Shown here in pieces: positions 37,691-50,139 of a stretch of 64,000 nucleotides of DNA. The stretch is from positions 310,001 to 374,000 of the forward strand of contig JALLLS010000021.1 of NCBI GenBank assembly GCA_025094145.1. Direction: 5' to 3'. Origin of the DNA: Spinellus fusiger. Lineage: Eukaryota > Mucoromycota > Mucoromycetes > Mucorales > Phycomycetaceae. A model generated the notes under the pieces. That model saw only the letters and a program-made list of their open reading frames with translations. It searched no databases and was not told the DNA's origin. The position numbers were made by a program, and so were the translations under genes. How positions within the stretch are numbered: the first letter of the stretch is position 1; each line of letters starts with the position of its first letter.

Positions 37691-39013
37691 CCTATTTGCC
37701 CTGCTTATGGTCTTTGGAATGCTCTGCCATTAAACTTGGCTAAAAAATGTAAAAATAAAATGTCTTGAATTAATTCCATCTCGACCTGTCCCCTTTACTG
37801 CTACACACTAACTCTACATTTTTATGAGTCTACTTGCTAATATTCTTATAGGATATACTTGAAAGCATCAAACTTTTTTCAACTAATATGTTTTAATAAT
37901 TCATTTTAGAATATTACCACTCTAAAGACAGTAGAATCTACGAATTTTATGGGAAGATGAAAACAGTAGAAATTAAGAGATAAGTTAACTATACAGCAGA
38001 GGAATAGCAAACATAATTTTCGAGAACGTGCTGCAACTTCATTTATTTGAAAAACAACAATAATAAACACTAGTCACTTGGATAAACTACAAAAAGAGAA
38101 CCACCATAAAGAACCTCATACATTATGATCATTCAAATACTATAGCTTTTTGTCTCTAATATACAAAAGACACGAGTGAGATGAGGGTCCATTTATGCCC
38201 TTCTAATGTGCATTACTATATAAAGGTCTAGTGTGGTTTCCCGAGATATCTGGTATTAATCAACATCACATTTTAAATATTAGTTTTTTTTAGTAGCTTA
38301 GGATTTAATTATAATGATTTCAAAGATGTAAGGGTTTAATATTGATCTTTTAGTAGATTTTTTAGCTGAGCGCCCTGAAATAAGGAAACATCTCGAGCCA
38401 TAACGATTTTCTTAACTTGTAATCTCTATTTTTATAGTCTTATAGTTTTCTGAATATGCAAGGTATAAAGTTTAGACCATCGATCAATAAATAAAAGGCT
38501 TTATTATCATTAGGTCACCCGAAGTTCTGCTTGGAATATTCTGCTTTATGCTAGCAATGAGACAATAAATATACTTTTGGGGTATTCTATTGCATTTTAA
38601 CATGGTAAACTTTCATAGATCTCCCATAGTAGTTTAATTAACCTTTCTACTAACAGAAATAACTTTTATTGAGAAGCTTTGGACTTGATTAAATTGAGAT
38701 CAACGCTAATCACTTGAGTATTTGACAGTTCTCAGTAATAGATTTGCTGTTGATAAGTCTCTTAGTCTCTTATCAACAATGATGAACTTAATTTGGATGA
38801 TTTTTAACATATCTCTCATCCGTAGTGTTTTTTATAAGGTTCTATATAGTTATATATATAAGAGGTTCTTATTTTTTTTAATAATAGAAACTACTATCGA
38901 TGTACGTTTATTTACTAAAGTATCACTATAATCTTATAGAAAAAGAAATAATAAACTGAAATTCTTGCATAGATCACAATCCACTCATTAGATACATAGA
39001 ATAAATAAACTTC
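37691..39013. other. Spacer between ADH copy 1 and P450 pseudogene
   Basis: AT-rich. The only larger ORF (38722-38931, plus) is hydrophobic, AT-coded and unsupported. No promoter or RNA gene recognised. Confidence 0.55.
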
Positions 39014-41105
39014 TTAAAGAAGTCTATCAGGTCGCTTAAAAAATCGCACTTTGTAAGGTTTTGGAAGCATAATCAGCCTACCATCAACAAAACTTTCAAT
39101 ATCACCGTATACAAAATTGCCATTTGAATCAAGCTCTGGCTCAACAGTGCTGTGTGCCCAAAGATTGATGTATTTCAAAAACAACTCCATCTCAGCCTGT
39201 TGAAAAGCAATACAAATGCTTTGATTAGTGTGATGAAGCAATGTATGGACCAAAAACCTACCAGGTAACTTACCAGATAAATGTCAGGACACATGCGTCT
39301 GAATATACACATAGAATAGTATGTAAATTACTCAGAAGCAATCATGGTAGTCTATTCGATTATCCACCTTCCCCATCTAAAGTTAAACTGATCTCTTTCT
39401 TTTGTATTTCCATTAGCAGATGCATATAACGTTGATGTGTTTTTTATAAAGCGCTCGGGAATGAATTTGTCTGGATCAGGGTAGACATCAGGATTTCTAT
39501 GCATGCTATACATATCACTGATCAAAACGGTGCCTTTCTTAATCATGTAGTTATTCACTATGACTATACATATTGATTAGTCTTACCCCATATAATGAAA
39601 CTAAAATTTACTTACAATATTCATCAACAATATGAGGACTTCCGTAAGGTGAAAGAGGATAGAAACGCATGATTTCTCGTTGAACAGAAATTAGGTAAGG
39701 AAACTCCTTACGGTCTGTGAAAGTAGGTAGCCTATTATGCTTGGTAATAAAAGCATCTATCTCTGCACATATCTTTTGTTGAACTTCAGGGTAATGAGAC
39801 AAAACAGTAAAACCCCATGAAACTGACAAAGTAACAGTATCTGTTCCAGCAATAATCAAGTCATCTTGAATAGAACAAACAAAAAAGGGTAAGTTTCTTT
39901 TCTAGTCGATATTTTCATTGCTAAAACTCAACTTACTAACAAACACTATTATATCTTCTTCATCATACATGTTATTATTTTCTAAATCTCTCATTCTCTT
40001 GACAAGACAGTCTTCATCTCTTTCAACAGCCTACGCTATCAATTTCTTCATAACAGGATTACGTAAATTAGTAATAAAGTCACGCTTCGCCTTGTCTTTG
40101 TTCTGGAGATAGCCTATAAACCCGAGAGCTGGAATATATGCGTCGATATTTTCATCTACTCCCGAATATATAGCTGATGTATTAATGACCAAGTATATTC
40201 TTAAAAGTTGGGTCGTCTATCGATTCAAAACGAGTGCCCAGAGAGACTTTCGCTATTACATTAAGAGATCTGAATGTTAGATCATTGAAGGGGTCCACTC
40301 CTTCATCAGTATTTCCACTTCTAATCAACTAATCAACAAGATAGCTTGTCTCAATCTGGATCGCATCGGCCATCTGGTCCAATGCTTTTGGTGCTAGGAG
40401 CATATTTGCTTTAATCACATATTAGTACTGTCTTTTGAAGATACATCTATTCATATATCTAATTTTTTGTTTGTTTTACCAGCAAGTCTTGATTTTCTTA
40501 ATTTCTTTTTATCTTTAGAAAACATTAATCCTCTAAGTATTTATAATGTATCAAATAAGTCATTGCATTCTCAATGCACTCATTGTTCTTTCTTACTTTC
40601 CGTTTAAACTATAATAATCACTAGTGAATTTGCTGGTGGGTCGCAAAGCAGTAATGCTGCCATTGACGTCGAATACTTCATGGGCAATAGAGGGATCAGA
40701 AACAAAGATAGTTTCTTGTATACCCATCTTAATATGAATGATGGGACCTACAAAAGTGTGAATCAAGAAGTAATAGGTGAATAATTAGAGTGGTAATTAC
40801 CTAAGTCTTTATGCCACTTATACATCTTTAAAAATGAATTCTCAGTAAGGTGCGGTAAATGACCTGAAAGATATAATTGTCAATGACTTATCAGCATTAG
40901 CCAAGTTCTTACCAACATAGGGATATTTCCCTTTAGGCATGGGTATCTTGTCGAAAACATCATGTTTTGTGTCTTTGGAGCTAGAGCAAAGTATATACAG
41001 AGCTGTACCAACAACAACAGCACTCGCACTTTGCAGAGAATAAGCTTTTAGAACATCAATCGTATAAGATTGGCTTTTAAAAAGAGAGAGATAAGTGGAG
41101 TTCAT
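39014..41105 (-). pseudogene. Cytochrome P450 pseudogene
   Basis: Nine exons with good splice sites can be traced: 40913-41105, 40801-40863, 40597-40747, 40480-40532, 39937-40408, 39616-39864, 39368-39563, 39274-39298, 39014-39196. They would give about 527 residues, a normal microsomal P450 length. An N-terminal anchor (ASAVVVGTALYILC), proline-rich hinge (KIPMPKGKYPYVG), I-helix AGTDTVT, K-helix EIMRF, PERF motif and heme loop FRWGRRMCPD with the cysteine ligand are all recognisable; the usual Gly after CxG is Asp. It is broken in exon 5: in-frame TAG at 40329-40331, a one-base frame shift near 40188-40196 and another TAG at 40031-40033. The break at the heme loop is not a lesion: a GTGGAT...CAG intron (39299-39367) separates the exons. 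All damage is in one exon, so inactivation may be recent. Confidence 0.85.
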
Positions 41106-42069
41106 TGAAGGTGAAGAACAGATCAGAGTAAATTAATAACTAGTTTTATTCTTTTATACTTTTTCTTTTTATATTACATTGGGACACAAATATACATATG
41201 TCTTATATCCTTTATAGAATACTTAAAACTGAAATATCTTAAACAGAATTATATAATCTTTTAGAGTAGCTACGACTATCTTAGGAAACCCATTTCCAGT
41301 AACAGCAATAGCAAACATTGAAACCGTTGCTCACACTTTCACTCAACCAAACATTCTTAATTTTTTAGCTTGTCTTTGAGCCTCTTTTTGATCGTATAAT
41401 CACATATTACAACTTCTTAAATGAATATTCGGTGAGGTTGTTAAGAACATTTATGTATCTCATGACATAGTGATGGATATCTATGTAAAGAATCAGGAGA
41501 GACATAAAAATAAAAATAAAAAGCAACAGTTCTACTTTTATGTTTATACACACTATAACAATCTATAATTGTATTAATATTTATCGATCTTAGAATATGA
41601 TAGACTCGAAACAGAACGAACTATAATGCGTATTAGTTGTACCCATAAGCATAAATACTTTTAATAATAATGTGCGACTATAGACGTAAATACATACCCC
41701 TAAGGCTATTAAGGCCTGTATATTGAGAAATGGAAGAGTACAGACACTATCAAGCATTTTGTTTGTACATATGTTCATGAAAAAATATATGTACATTGTT
41801 GTGAAGGCTTTTGTCATGATTGGAAGGATCACTATTGGGAATTAGGACTCATTTATTAGCAAACTAAGAAGGGGACTTTATCGAACATCAAGGGACATTG
41901 ATAGTTCATAGTATTTCGATAGCTTACTCCTGAAGCTAAAGGCATTAGAGAAAGTATAAAAGACATATTTGTTTCAATTAAACAACAGAGTTTAACTAAA
42001 CTTTCTACTGTTTCGTATACCTTTGGACTAAGAAGCCCAAAGACGACATTGATTATTGTAGCTGATATA
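41106..42069. other. Spacer, no gene supported
   Basis: Two minus-strand ORFs (41590-41832 and 41856-42098) have no family resemblance and ordinary AT-rich codons. The 5' end should hold the promoter of the P450 pseudogene. Confidence 0.5.
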
Positions 42070-42962
42070 GGCATATGTAATAAATGAGTAGACAGCAAAT
42101 CAATTATTTATTATTATTATTTATTTTAAAATAAAATAAAATAAGATAAAGGCATATCTATCAGTCTAAGATGTTCATAATAAAAGGCTTATGGAATAAT
42201 ACAATATTTAGAAAATCTGTTCTTTAATGATTATCTATATTTTTATTATAAATATATTGCTTAGTACTTTGTAGCAAAGCTTTTATTCTTCATTACAGCA
42301 GAGCACCTCCTTGGCATACCATCCATTATATTTTCCAGAAATTCATTTGGAATCTTTCTCCCACTCACTACGCAAGCATCGTTCAAGCTGCTTTGTATTG
42401 GTTATGCTTGTGGGTAAGCGTCATATAAGGTATTTTTGATGGTGAGCATGAAAAAGAAACCCCGAGTTCATTCATGTATTTTAAAAATGTACTACAGCAA
42501 ACATCAACGCCTGCATCATTCATATTTTTCAAATGATATGCAATTGTCTACATAGGGTTTCTATGAATAGACAATATTATTGCCAGTTTTGAAGTAGATG
42601 GCACCTTTTCAGGTCTTCCTGTACGCATTCTGGGTCGATTTATGACTTTTTATTTATTTATTTATACAATAGGACACTCCTGCTCACTGTGCTCTTTGGG
42701 ATATCAAGATCGTCAACAATCTATTGATACGTAGCATATCTTTTCTATTGTCCTATAATTTGACCTCTAATAAACATAGCATGCTCTCTCATTTTGGTGA
42801 GACTATCTTTATGTCCTTGGCTAACAGTTGGCTGATTTCTATTGACAAAGGTCATTTGTTGAATAAGTTATAAAAGAAAAGAAAAAGACCTCTATTTTAT
42901 TTTTGAAGAATAAAAAATAGAAATTTATCTTTTGTTTAGTCACTTATTACTTAGGAGTGTAG
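42070..42962 (-). mobile_element. Tc1-like element copy B (internally deleted)
   Basis: The left end reads GTAATAAATGAGTAGACAGC (from about 42075) and the right end TTAGTCACTTATTACT (to about 42950), diverged versions of the copy A ends. On the minus strand it carries the transposase N-terminal part and, separately, the C-terminal CSSVIKN-type end (ends about 42260), but the central catalytic part present in copy C (about 49150-49670) is missing. About 490 bases (42430-42920) are an essentially exact reverse complement of 48655-49140 in copy C, which shows a very recent common origin or conversion. Confidence 0.8.
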
Positions 42963-44176
42963 TCAAATTGACAAATAAAAGACCAGATTTTAACTAACTG
43001 TTAACTGACAAGATCTCTTTGATCTTAGTATCAAAGACAACATCATGAATAAAATTGTTCATTATAATATTATAGTTAGTAATATACTATTACTATACCT
43101 ATTGTTGTTCTAGGTGTATTCCTCATAGCAATATAATACACACCCTAAAAGTCTAATGCCTTATCCTTGGGAAATAGATAACTGTGTTTGATAATACATC
43201 CTAGACATCCTAAACAGTATAGAAGGAAGAAGACAATGTGGGACTGACTTGAGAAAAAGTCTTAACTTATCTAATAACAGAAGAGTGTATTAGTAATAAT
43301 TCAATCAAGAGAGATGGTATGCTTACCTTGTACTTAATACTTGTCTTTAGAATAATGAGTCATATATCATCTATTAGAAGAAGAGTCAGTGCTATGCCTT
43401 GTGGAATACATTGAACTCAAGCCCAGATGAAAACACTGCTTACCTTTTTATCACTAGAATAGCCTTTGGTGGTGTCTATTACCTTCTTCTATTGTTTCTC
43501 TTTGTTAATAATGGCACATTACCTTGCTCAGTTATGTCCGTCTTGATGAGTACTTGGGTGTTAAGTTGTATGTGCAGTGTGAGAAATAACAAAAGGATGG
43601 GATTATCAAAACAAATAATCTTTCTTTCTCTATTCTGGTAATGTATACACTAGCCTCCACTCATAAAATCCACAAGTCAAACAATTCACACTCTATTTGC
43701 CTTGAGCCTGAAAAACAGTATTACAAACAATACCCTGTTATCATTAAGCACCACTGTTAATACCAGTTACAATAACATAGTTACTGAAGTGATTATAAAT
43801 ATTGAGTCAATAAATGACTATAATGTTCTCAACACAAGTAAGTTTGGTTCTATTTTATGGACAATGACCACTAGAGTTAATTCAGTGTGTTCTATAATAA
43901 ATCTTTCTTAAGCAGTGTTACGCTGCAAATACTGTGGGCTTAAGGATAACACATTAAGAGAAGAATATCAGTGACTGAGTTATAATTTTGAGGTAATTCT
44001 TGTTCTACTTCTTCTCTTTACAGCTAATTCTATACTTTTTTATTGCAAAGTCAATTGTCACTGCTTAAACAGGTAAGTAGAGTTTGAAATTGTTTATTTA
44101 GACATCGAAAAGGCCTTTTCAAACACATTAGCCAATCATAATAATATTGCGGTTTTATTCTCAAGATATTTTCTTA
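42963..44176. repeat. Spacer with inverted-repeat partner of 33.4 kb
   Basis: About 43085-43600 matches the reverse complement of 33365-33785 (see that entry). The ORF at 43399-43641 falls inside the repeat and is not supported as a gene. The rest is AT-rich with nothing recognised. Confidence 0.55.
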
Positions 44177-45323
44177 TACACCTTTTTTGGAAAGTATTCG
44201 CACAACCTCAGAAAAAAATCGCACACTTTTTTTTTCACTTTTCGCACACTTTATATTTTACTTTTTGCACACTTTCATAAAAAAAAATTTGTACACTTTT
44301 CGAAATACTATTTTTTCAACAATGAGCCTACAAATCTACTATGAAGATGGACAGGGAAATACTATCGATGAATTGGGCAATGAGCCCATATTGATGGATG
44401 TAGATAAAGAATCTTTTCCTCTTCAAAACATCGTAGACTACAGTACTTACTTGGACTTGAAACCACCTGAGAAGCCTCAGCCAAAACCCAAGGCCACCAA
44501 AAAGAATACAACTTCTACTCCAGCACCCGTGTCTTACTACAAGAAACATGGTGATGATGTTAAAGGTCACTTTTTTCATCTGGTTTATGAACTAGATATG
44601 ACTGCAGGTAAAGCAGCTAAGCAGTTGGGTATTGCTCGTCGAGCCGCATACGACTGGATTGAAAGAGATCAGGAATAAACCATGCAGAATATGAACAGAG
44701 ATCTCGAAGTAGAGCCAGTAGAGACCCCAAAAATGGGGCAAACAGCATTATTAAATGAAGACCATAAGAAACATCTTTCTGAAAAGTTTTTGGATCACCC
44801 TTCTGCAACGTTAGATCAGGCAATAGACAGTCTTACTGAACAGTTACTGGTCATTACTTTAACTTTATTGCAAGCACTTTGGATGTTTTGGGTCTTTACA
44901 ATGAATTTAAAGGACATTATATAATAATAGATAATGCACCTATTAACACAGCTGAAAGTAGTAGCAGACTTATTAAAAGCCGTGGCTATGGATGTGTATA
45001 CCTTCCACCCTACTCTCCTGAGTTTAATCTAATTGAACAACTCTGGTCTGTTGTGAAGAGTAAGCTTAAAAGAGAAAAGCTATTAGAAAATAAGACGTTA
45101 AACATGAGGATCACTGAAGTATGTAGCAATGTTCTTATCAGTGATCTTAAGGGATTTTGTCGTTACTCTTCTTCGAAATTTACGACATGTTCAAGTAGAC
45201 ATACCCTTTAATACATTCCGCACACTTTGTGCAAAAAGAATTTATGAAATTATGCAAAAAGTAAAATATAAAGTGTGTGAAAAGTGAAAAAAAAGTGTGC
45301 GAATACTTTCCGAAAAAGGTGTA
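44177..45323 (+). mobile_element. Internally deleted DDE transposon with subterminal repeats
   Basis: The ends are inverted repeats: left TACACCTTTTTTGGAAAGTA (44177 onwards) and right TTCCGAAAAAGGTGTA (to 45323), continuing with TTCGCACA-type sequence. Inside each end the word GCACACTTT and close variants recur several times (44200-44310 and 45218-45300), giving a structured subterminal zone that may bind the transposase. The interior has a DNA-binding ORF and the last third of an IS630/Tc1-type DDE catalytic domain, with the first part of the catalytic domain deleted. Confidence 0.85.
44322..45211 (+). pseudogene. DDE_3-type transposase, truncated by stop and internal deletion
   Basis: From ATG 44322 a 118-codon ORF ends in an HTH-like segment (MTAGKAAKQLGIARRAAYDW). 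An in-frame TAA at 44676-44678 interrupts it; the same frame resumes at 44682 and runs to SLTEQ (about 44844). There the frame shifts and the text jumps directly to GHYFNFIASTLDVL, followed by IIIDNAPINTAES and YLPPYSPEFNLIEQLWSVVK, the second Asp and third acidic residue of a DDE catalytic core. The region with the first catalytic Asp is gone, so a deletion lies near 44840-44850. It ends with TAA at 45209-45211. Confidence 0.8.
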
Positions 45324-45395
45324 TGAAATAATGAAAAAGGAAATATATGTTTAAAAGGCCTGAGTTATTTTTTCCGATTACTTTAACAAAAAAAG

Positions 45396-46676
45396 CTAAT
45401 TATCAAAAACAAGAACACCTCTATATCTCATTTTGTTTGATTCACAAAGTTCAAAGGCATTCTCTATACCTTCAGTGGACTAAAAAATCATAGAATAAAA
45501 TTAACTATAAACAGTTTAAAGATTTGGTGTATTCTACTTACAAAGGTGAACTCTTCAATTAGGGGCTTGATGTTATGTCTGGCAGCAAACTCAAGTGCTT
45601 GTTGAGTCAAAAGGCGGCCACCTATTAGGACACCCACAAATGAAAGCTGTTCAACAATTACACGAACACTGTTTTTTATTTCTACAGGTGCATCAGGGAT
45701 GCCGATCAACATAAGTTTGCCGTTGCTATAAGTGGTAAGTAACAAAGCTAGTGATAGAGAGACTTACGGCTTTAAGAATCCAAGATATTTATCCCAGTCA
45801 AGCACAGCACTGACAGTATTGAAAATAACGTCAAATTTATCCTCTTCTCTAGTGCCGAAATCTCCAAAATCTCTCGAGCTTATGTATTCATGGGCACCAA
45901 AGCTAAGAGCTTCATCCTTCTTATCCTATAAAATGATTGAGTTTATGTCCAATCATTCAATATTAATCACTTACAGGACTGGTAGAGATTGCAGTAACAT
46001 GGCATCCCCATGCACGGGCAAACTGAAGAGCAAGGTGACCAAGTCCACCGATACCGACAATAGCAACGCGTCCAATAGGAGTGACGCCTGATTGAACCAA
46101 TGAAGAGAAGACAGTAACACCAGCACACATCAATGGAGCAGCATCTTTAGCTGATAGACCTTTGGGGATTTTGTAGGCAAAGCTATAGACGCATTAGAAC
46201 GACATTTTTATGCTATCAGTAGACTTACCGAGAATCAACAACAGCAGCATCAGCAAAGCCATTGTTGTTGCCTTCAGGATATTTAACACGCTTAGGGCAT
46301 ACAAAATCATTTCCAGAATTGCACTGGGAACAATCGAGACAAGACTTTTTTAGAAAAGCAAAACTAAAAGCAACCATGGTAATTAGATCAAAATACACTA
46401 CTAAAAAAATAGACAAAAAAGAACTTACCCAGCTAATTCTCCCTTTTGGAATTTTGTTACTTCAGAGCCTAATTGTTCAACAATACCAACAGGTTCGTGT
46501 CCAAGAGCAGTGTTTTTTGGAAACACTTCATGATACATCACATCAGTGTGACAGACACCACAGGCTTTTATCTTGATGAGTATATCGTATGCACCAAGAG
46601 CAGGGGCTTCATAAGAAGAGACTTTGAACTTGTTATGTTCTTTGACAGAGACGAGCGTGTTGATAGTGAGAGACAT
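45396..46676 (-). CDS. Zinc-dependent alcohol dehydrogenase, copy 2 (inverted)
   Basis: Six exons (46429-46676, 46229-46363, 45975-46182, 45768-45925, 45542-45725, 45396-45479) give 338 aa with the same intron positions and zinc ligands as copy 1. The segment after the first ligand reads CHTD. Exons 2-4 and introns 1-3 match copies 1 and 3 almost base for base. The identity stops inside intron 4, after which exon 5 (for example VLIGGRLLTQQALE) and exon 6 are clearly diverged. Exon 1 also differs (VFPKNTALGHE). It is on the opposite strand to copies 1 and 3 and lies between the inverted transposon copies B and C. No inactivating change seen. Confidence 0.92.
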
Positions 46677-46725
46677 TATAAGTTAGAGTTGTTATTGTCT
46701 ACACCATCTTTCCGAGATTATGGTG

Positions 46726-46732
46726 TTTTATA
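46726..46732 (-). promoter_or_regulatory. TATA-like element of ADH copy 2
   Basis: TATAAAA on the minus strand, 50 bases upstream of the ATG at 46676. Confidence 0.45.
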
Positions 46733-48612
46733 TTAAAGTGTATTGGTCGGAGAAAACAATCTCTTTAACATTTTCTTTGTATTTAAGAAGGGCAACGAAT
46801 TTAAGTTTTAGATGCACACATGTAAAAATTCAAGGCTCAGATTCCAGACAATAAAAATGTTTGTTTGTTGTTAAAAACCACCCTTTAAAATAGATTTTAG
46901 AAACAGAATGCTTGAGGATGAGTTGTTTGAAAAACCTTTTTTAAAATAAATAAGTAGATACAGGCTATGGATTTCAATGGTATACACATATTTTCACTAT
47001 TAACAAATAACCATGAAAACAAAGCAAATCATTGCAAGTAAAATGATGGTAGCTATTCAAACTTTACTTCACCATTTTTCTATTTATTTATTGAGAATTT
47101 ACATCTCAAAAAGAATATAAAACTTTTTTTCCTTCATATTTTGACCTTTCAGAGAGGTATTAACTTCTTTTTTACAATGAAAAAAATCATTAAAGTTTAT
47201 ATAATGGTATTTTCAGTATATAGTGTCTGTTGAATAAGCTTATTAAATACATGATTGTTAATTCATTTAATGGACATTGTGTTGAATATCATTTCTTCAG
47301 GTACTAAGTCGCAGAAGGTCACCAGAAATTATCTTACACTTTTTCAGGAAAAATTCAGGAAATATGAGGGGTGTTTAAAGAGACCAATGAGTGTAACATG
47401 TAGGCATATTAAAAGATGTTGGGATGAGTTAAACTACCATTGATCTCACTTTAAAACAAAATATCAAGTGGTTCTTCTATTGTTGATAGCCTTAAACTCC
47501 AAGATTTAATTATTGATAAGTAGAGATGAGGCACCATTGATATATTAAGTAAGTGCCATTCTACTACAAAGAATACCCATGTAACAAACCAGACCAAAGT
47601 CTGAGCATATGTAGCACAAAAGGATTTCCCAAAAGTTAAAGTTCAATAGGGAGAGATGTGTTAAGTTTATCTATGAAATCATTGTTTTATCTAGTAATGA
47701 TTAATTATGTGTGCGTGTTTTTTTAAATGGAACAAAGAATTATATTATTACAGAATAATACAACTAAAAAGTGGAATGAGCAGATTGCTGGAGCTCGAAC
47801 CATGTAATGCTAGAGTCAAATGATCTTGTACAACAAAAATATCACTTCATCATAGCCATCTTTCAAAAGACAATCTATATCATTCACTAATAAGTTGATA
47901 TTTAATCTCCAAAATAATATAATAATAATAAACATATATACCTATTGATAAGTAGACTAATATACAGTAAATTTTTGTCATAAAGCAGTATCAGAACAGT
48001 TACTCATTTACTTTGAAGCAGTGATATAGCTTCCCTGTTTTCCTGTTTAAATTGACACACTAGGTTAACTAGTACCAGTTCTCGAGATAAATCCTAGTGA
48101 TTGAAATGCTTCAAGTAATATTTCATCTATTATTTGTGTTATCAATATCAAATTTATTTTATTAATCTGTTGATTATGATAGTCATTCATGATATATGCA
48201 ATTTATTCTGTAAATTAAAAACATATGATATATCTTGAGGAATCTTTTGTTTATAGGGCTTTCATTATATATGAGGTTATGAGCTATATACATTGTACAC
48301 TATATTATCTTGTAAAAGCCTTTGTTTTCAAAAATTGATATGAGTGTATATGATTCTATTGTTTATAGGTCTACTCTTGTTCACGCAACATATTTATTTA
48401 TTTATAGTGAATAAGACAAAACATTGCAATTTTCTTTGTTTTATTAATAAGATAAATAATCATTACATTTAGAAAAGAAAGTGAGATAGTAAAGAGAAAA
48501 GCACTAGATAGTGAAAATATAGAATTTGAGTATGTAAATGGAAGTAGGAATTGTATCTAAAAAAGATATGAGATGTCTTGGAGTTTTCTCACTTACAATG
48601 TGACTTGTAGTA
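46733..48612. other. AT-rich spacer
   Basis: No supported gene. A Tc1-like N-terminal fragment can be suspected near 47255-47443 (plus), where the frame contains SQKVTRNYLTLFQ, but it is too short to place. Confidence 0.4.
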
Positions 48613-49995
48613 CCGTCCCATGCAATAAATGAGTAGACAGCGAACCAAGTTTGATTTTTTATTCTTCAAAAATAAAATAGAGGTCTTTTTCTTTTCTTTT
48701 ATAACTTATTCAACAAATGACCTTTGTCAATAGAAATCAGCCAACTGTTAGCCAAGGACATAAAGATAGTCTCACCAAAATGAGAGAGCATGCTATGTTT
48801 ATTAGAGGTCAAATTATAGGACAATAGAAAAGATATGCTACGTATCAATAGATTGTTGACGATCTTGATATCCCAAAGAGCACAGTGAGCAGGAGTGTCC
48901 TATTGTATAAATAAATAAATAAAAAGTCATAAATCGACCCAGAATGCGTACAGGAAGACCTGAAAAGGTGCCATCTACTTCAAAACTGGCAATAATATTG
49001 TCTATTCATAGAAACCCTATGTAGACAATTGCATATCATTTGAAAAATATGAATGATGCAGGCGTTGATGTTTGCTGTAGTACATTTTTAAAATACATGA
49101 ATGAACTCGGGGTTTCTTTTTCATGCTCACCATCAAGAAAACCTGGCATGACACTTACTCACAAGCAAAGATGATTGAAATAGTGTAAAAACAAGACTGA
49201 TTGGCCAGCGGAGAGGTGGTGTAACGTTGTTTGGTCTGATGAGTCCCGTTTTACAGTTGTGGGCAGTAATAAAGGGACTTGAGTGATCAGGAAGAGAGAT
49301 GAAAGGTATGAGGAAGGCCATATGCAAAGAACATACAATTATGGTAAGGGTTCAGTCATGGTATGGAGTTGCTTTTGATATGGAGGTGCAGGACATCTTG
49401 TACTCTTGGAGAGATCAGCTGATAAAGACAAGTATATCAATGCACTTAATAAATAATTTCTTCCATGGTTCCAAAAATTGCAAGAGGACATCAATGAGAC
49501 CATGCTCTTCCAAGAAGACAGTGCTCTTTTCCATACAAGAGTATATAGTAGATGGTGCAAACAAGAGAGATGTAGGATTGAATGTTTTTATTTTTGGCCT
49601 GCACAAAGTCCAGATCTTAACCTAACTGAGCATGCCTAGGCTTATCTTGAAAAAAGGATCGAACTTCTTCGAACAAGCATAACCAATACAAAGCAGCTTG
49701 AACGATGCTTGCGTAGTGAGTGGGGGAAAGATCCCAAATGAATTTCTGGGAAATTGAGTGGATAGTATGCCAAGGAAGTGCTCTTCTGTGATAAAGAATA
49801 AAAGCTTTGCTACAAAGTACTAAGCAATATATTTATAATGAGGATGTAGACAATCATCTAAAGAACAACTGTTCCAAATATTGTATTATTCCATAAGCCT
49901 TTTATTATGAACATCTTAGATTGATAGATATGCCTTTGTTTATTTTAAAAAAAAATTGATTTTTTGTTTAGTCACTTATTACTAAGGTGTACTTT
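48613..49995 (+). mobile_element. Tc1-like element copy C (full length, decayed)
   Basis: The left end (CCGTCCCATGCAATAAATGA, preceded by TA) and the right end (TTTAGTCACTTATTACTAAG at about 49970-49989) are diverged inverted repeats of the family seen in copies A and B. At about 1.38 kb this is the longest of the three and the only one that keeps the central region. The first half is an almost exact reverse complement of copy B. Confidence 0.82.
48717..49829 (+). pseudogene. Tc1-like transposase pseudogene
   Basis: Starting at ATG 48717 the frame reads VNRNQPTVSQGHKDSL and stops at a TAG after about 37 codons. Further pieces follow in several frames: an HTH part near DDLDIPKSTVSRS, RTGRPEKVPSTSK, a VVWSDESRFTVV-like piece (first catalytic Asp), PQSPDLN-like text and the C-terminus RKCSSVIKNKSFATKY with stop TAA at about 49827-49829. 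Several nonsense and frame-shift changes make it inactive. Confidence 0.75.
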
Positions 49996-50139
49996 TCTGT
50001 ACTTTTTACTAACCATGATATAATGAATTCATTGTAAAAATGGGCTATCTTATCATTTGTCTGCCATAATTGTATACCTTTCTTTTTTTGGTTGGCTTAC
50101 CACTAAAAAATACTTCTCTCTGTAAAAGGATGGTGACTT

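Noticed and set aside
39340..39380. Apparent frame break of the P450 heme loop (ORF ending WGRW)
   Set aside because: A GTGGAT...TTCAG intron restores RRMCP exactly, so it is not a lesion.
41590..42098. Two adjacent minus-strand ORFs
   Set aside because: AT-coded, no similarity recognised; the second overlaps the end of transposon copy B.
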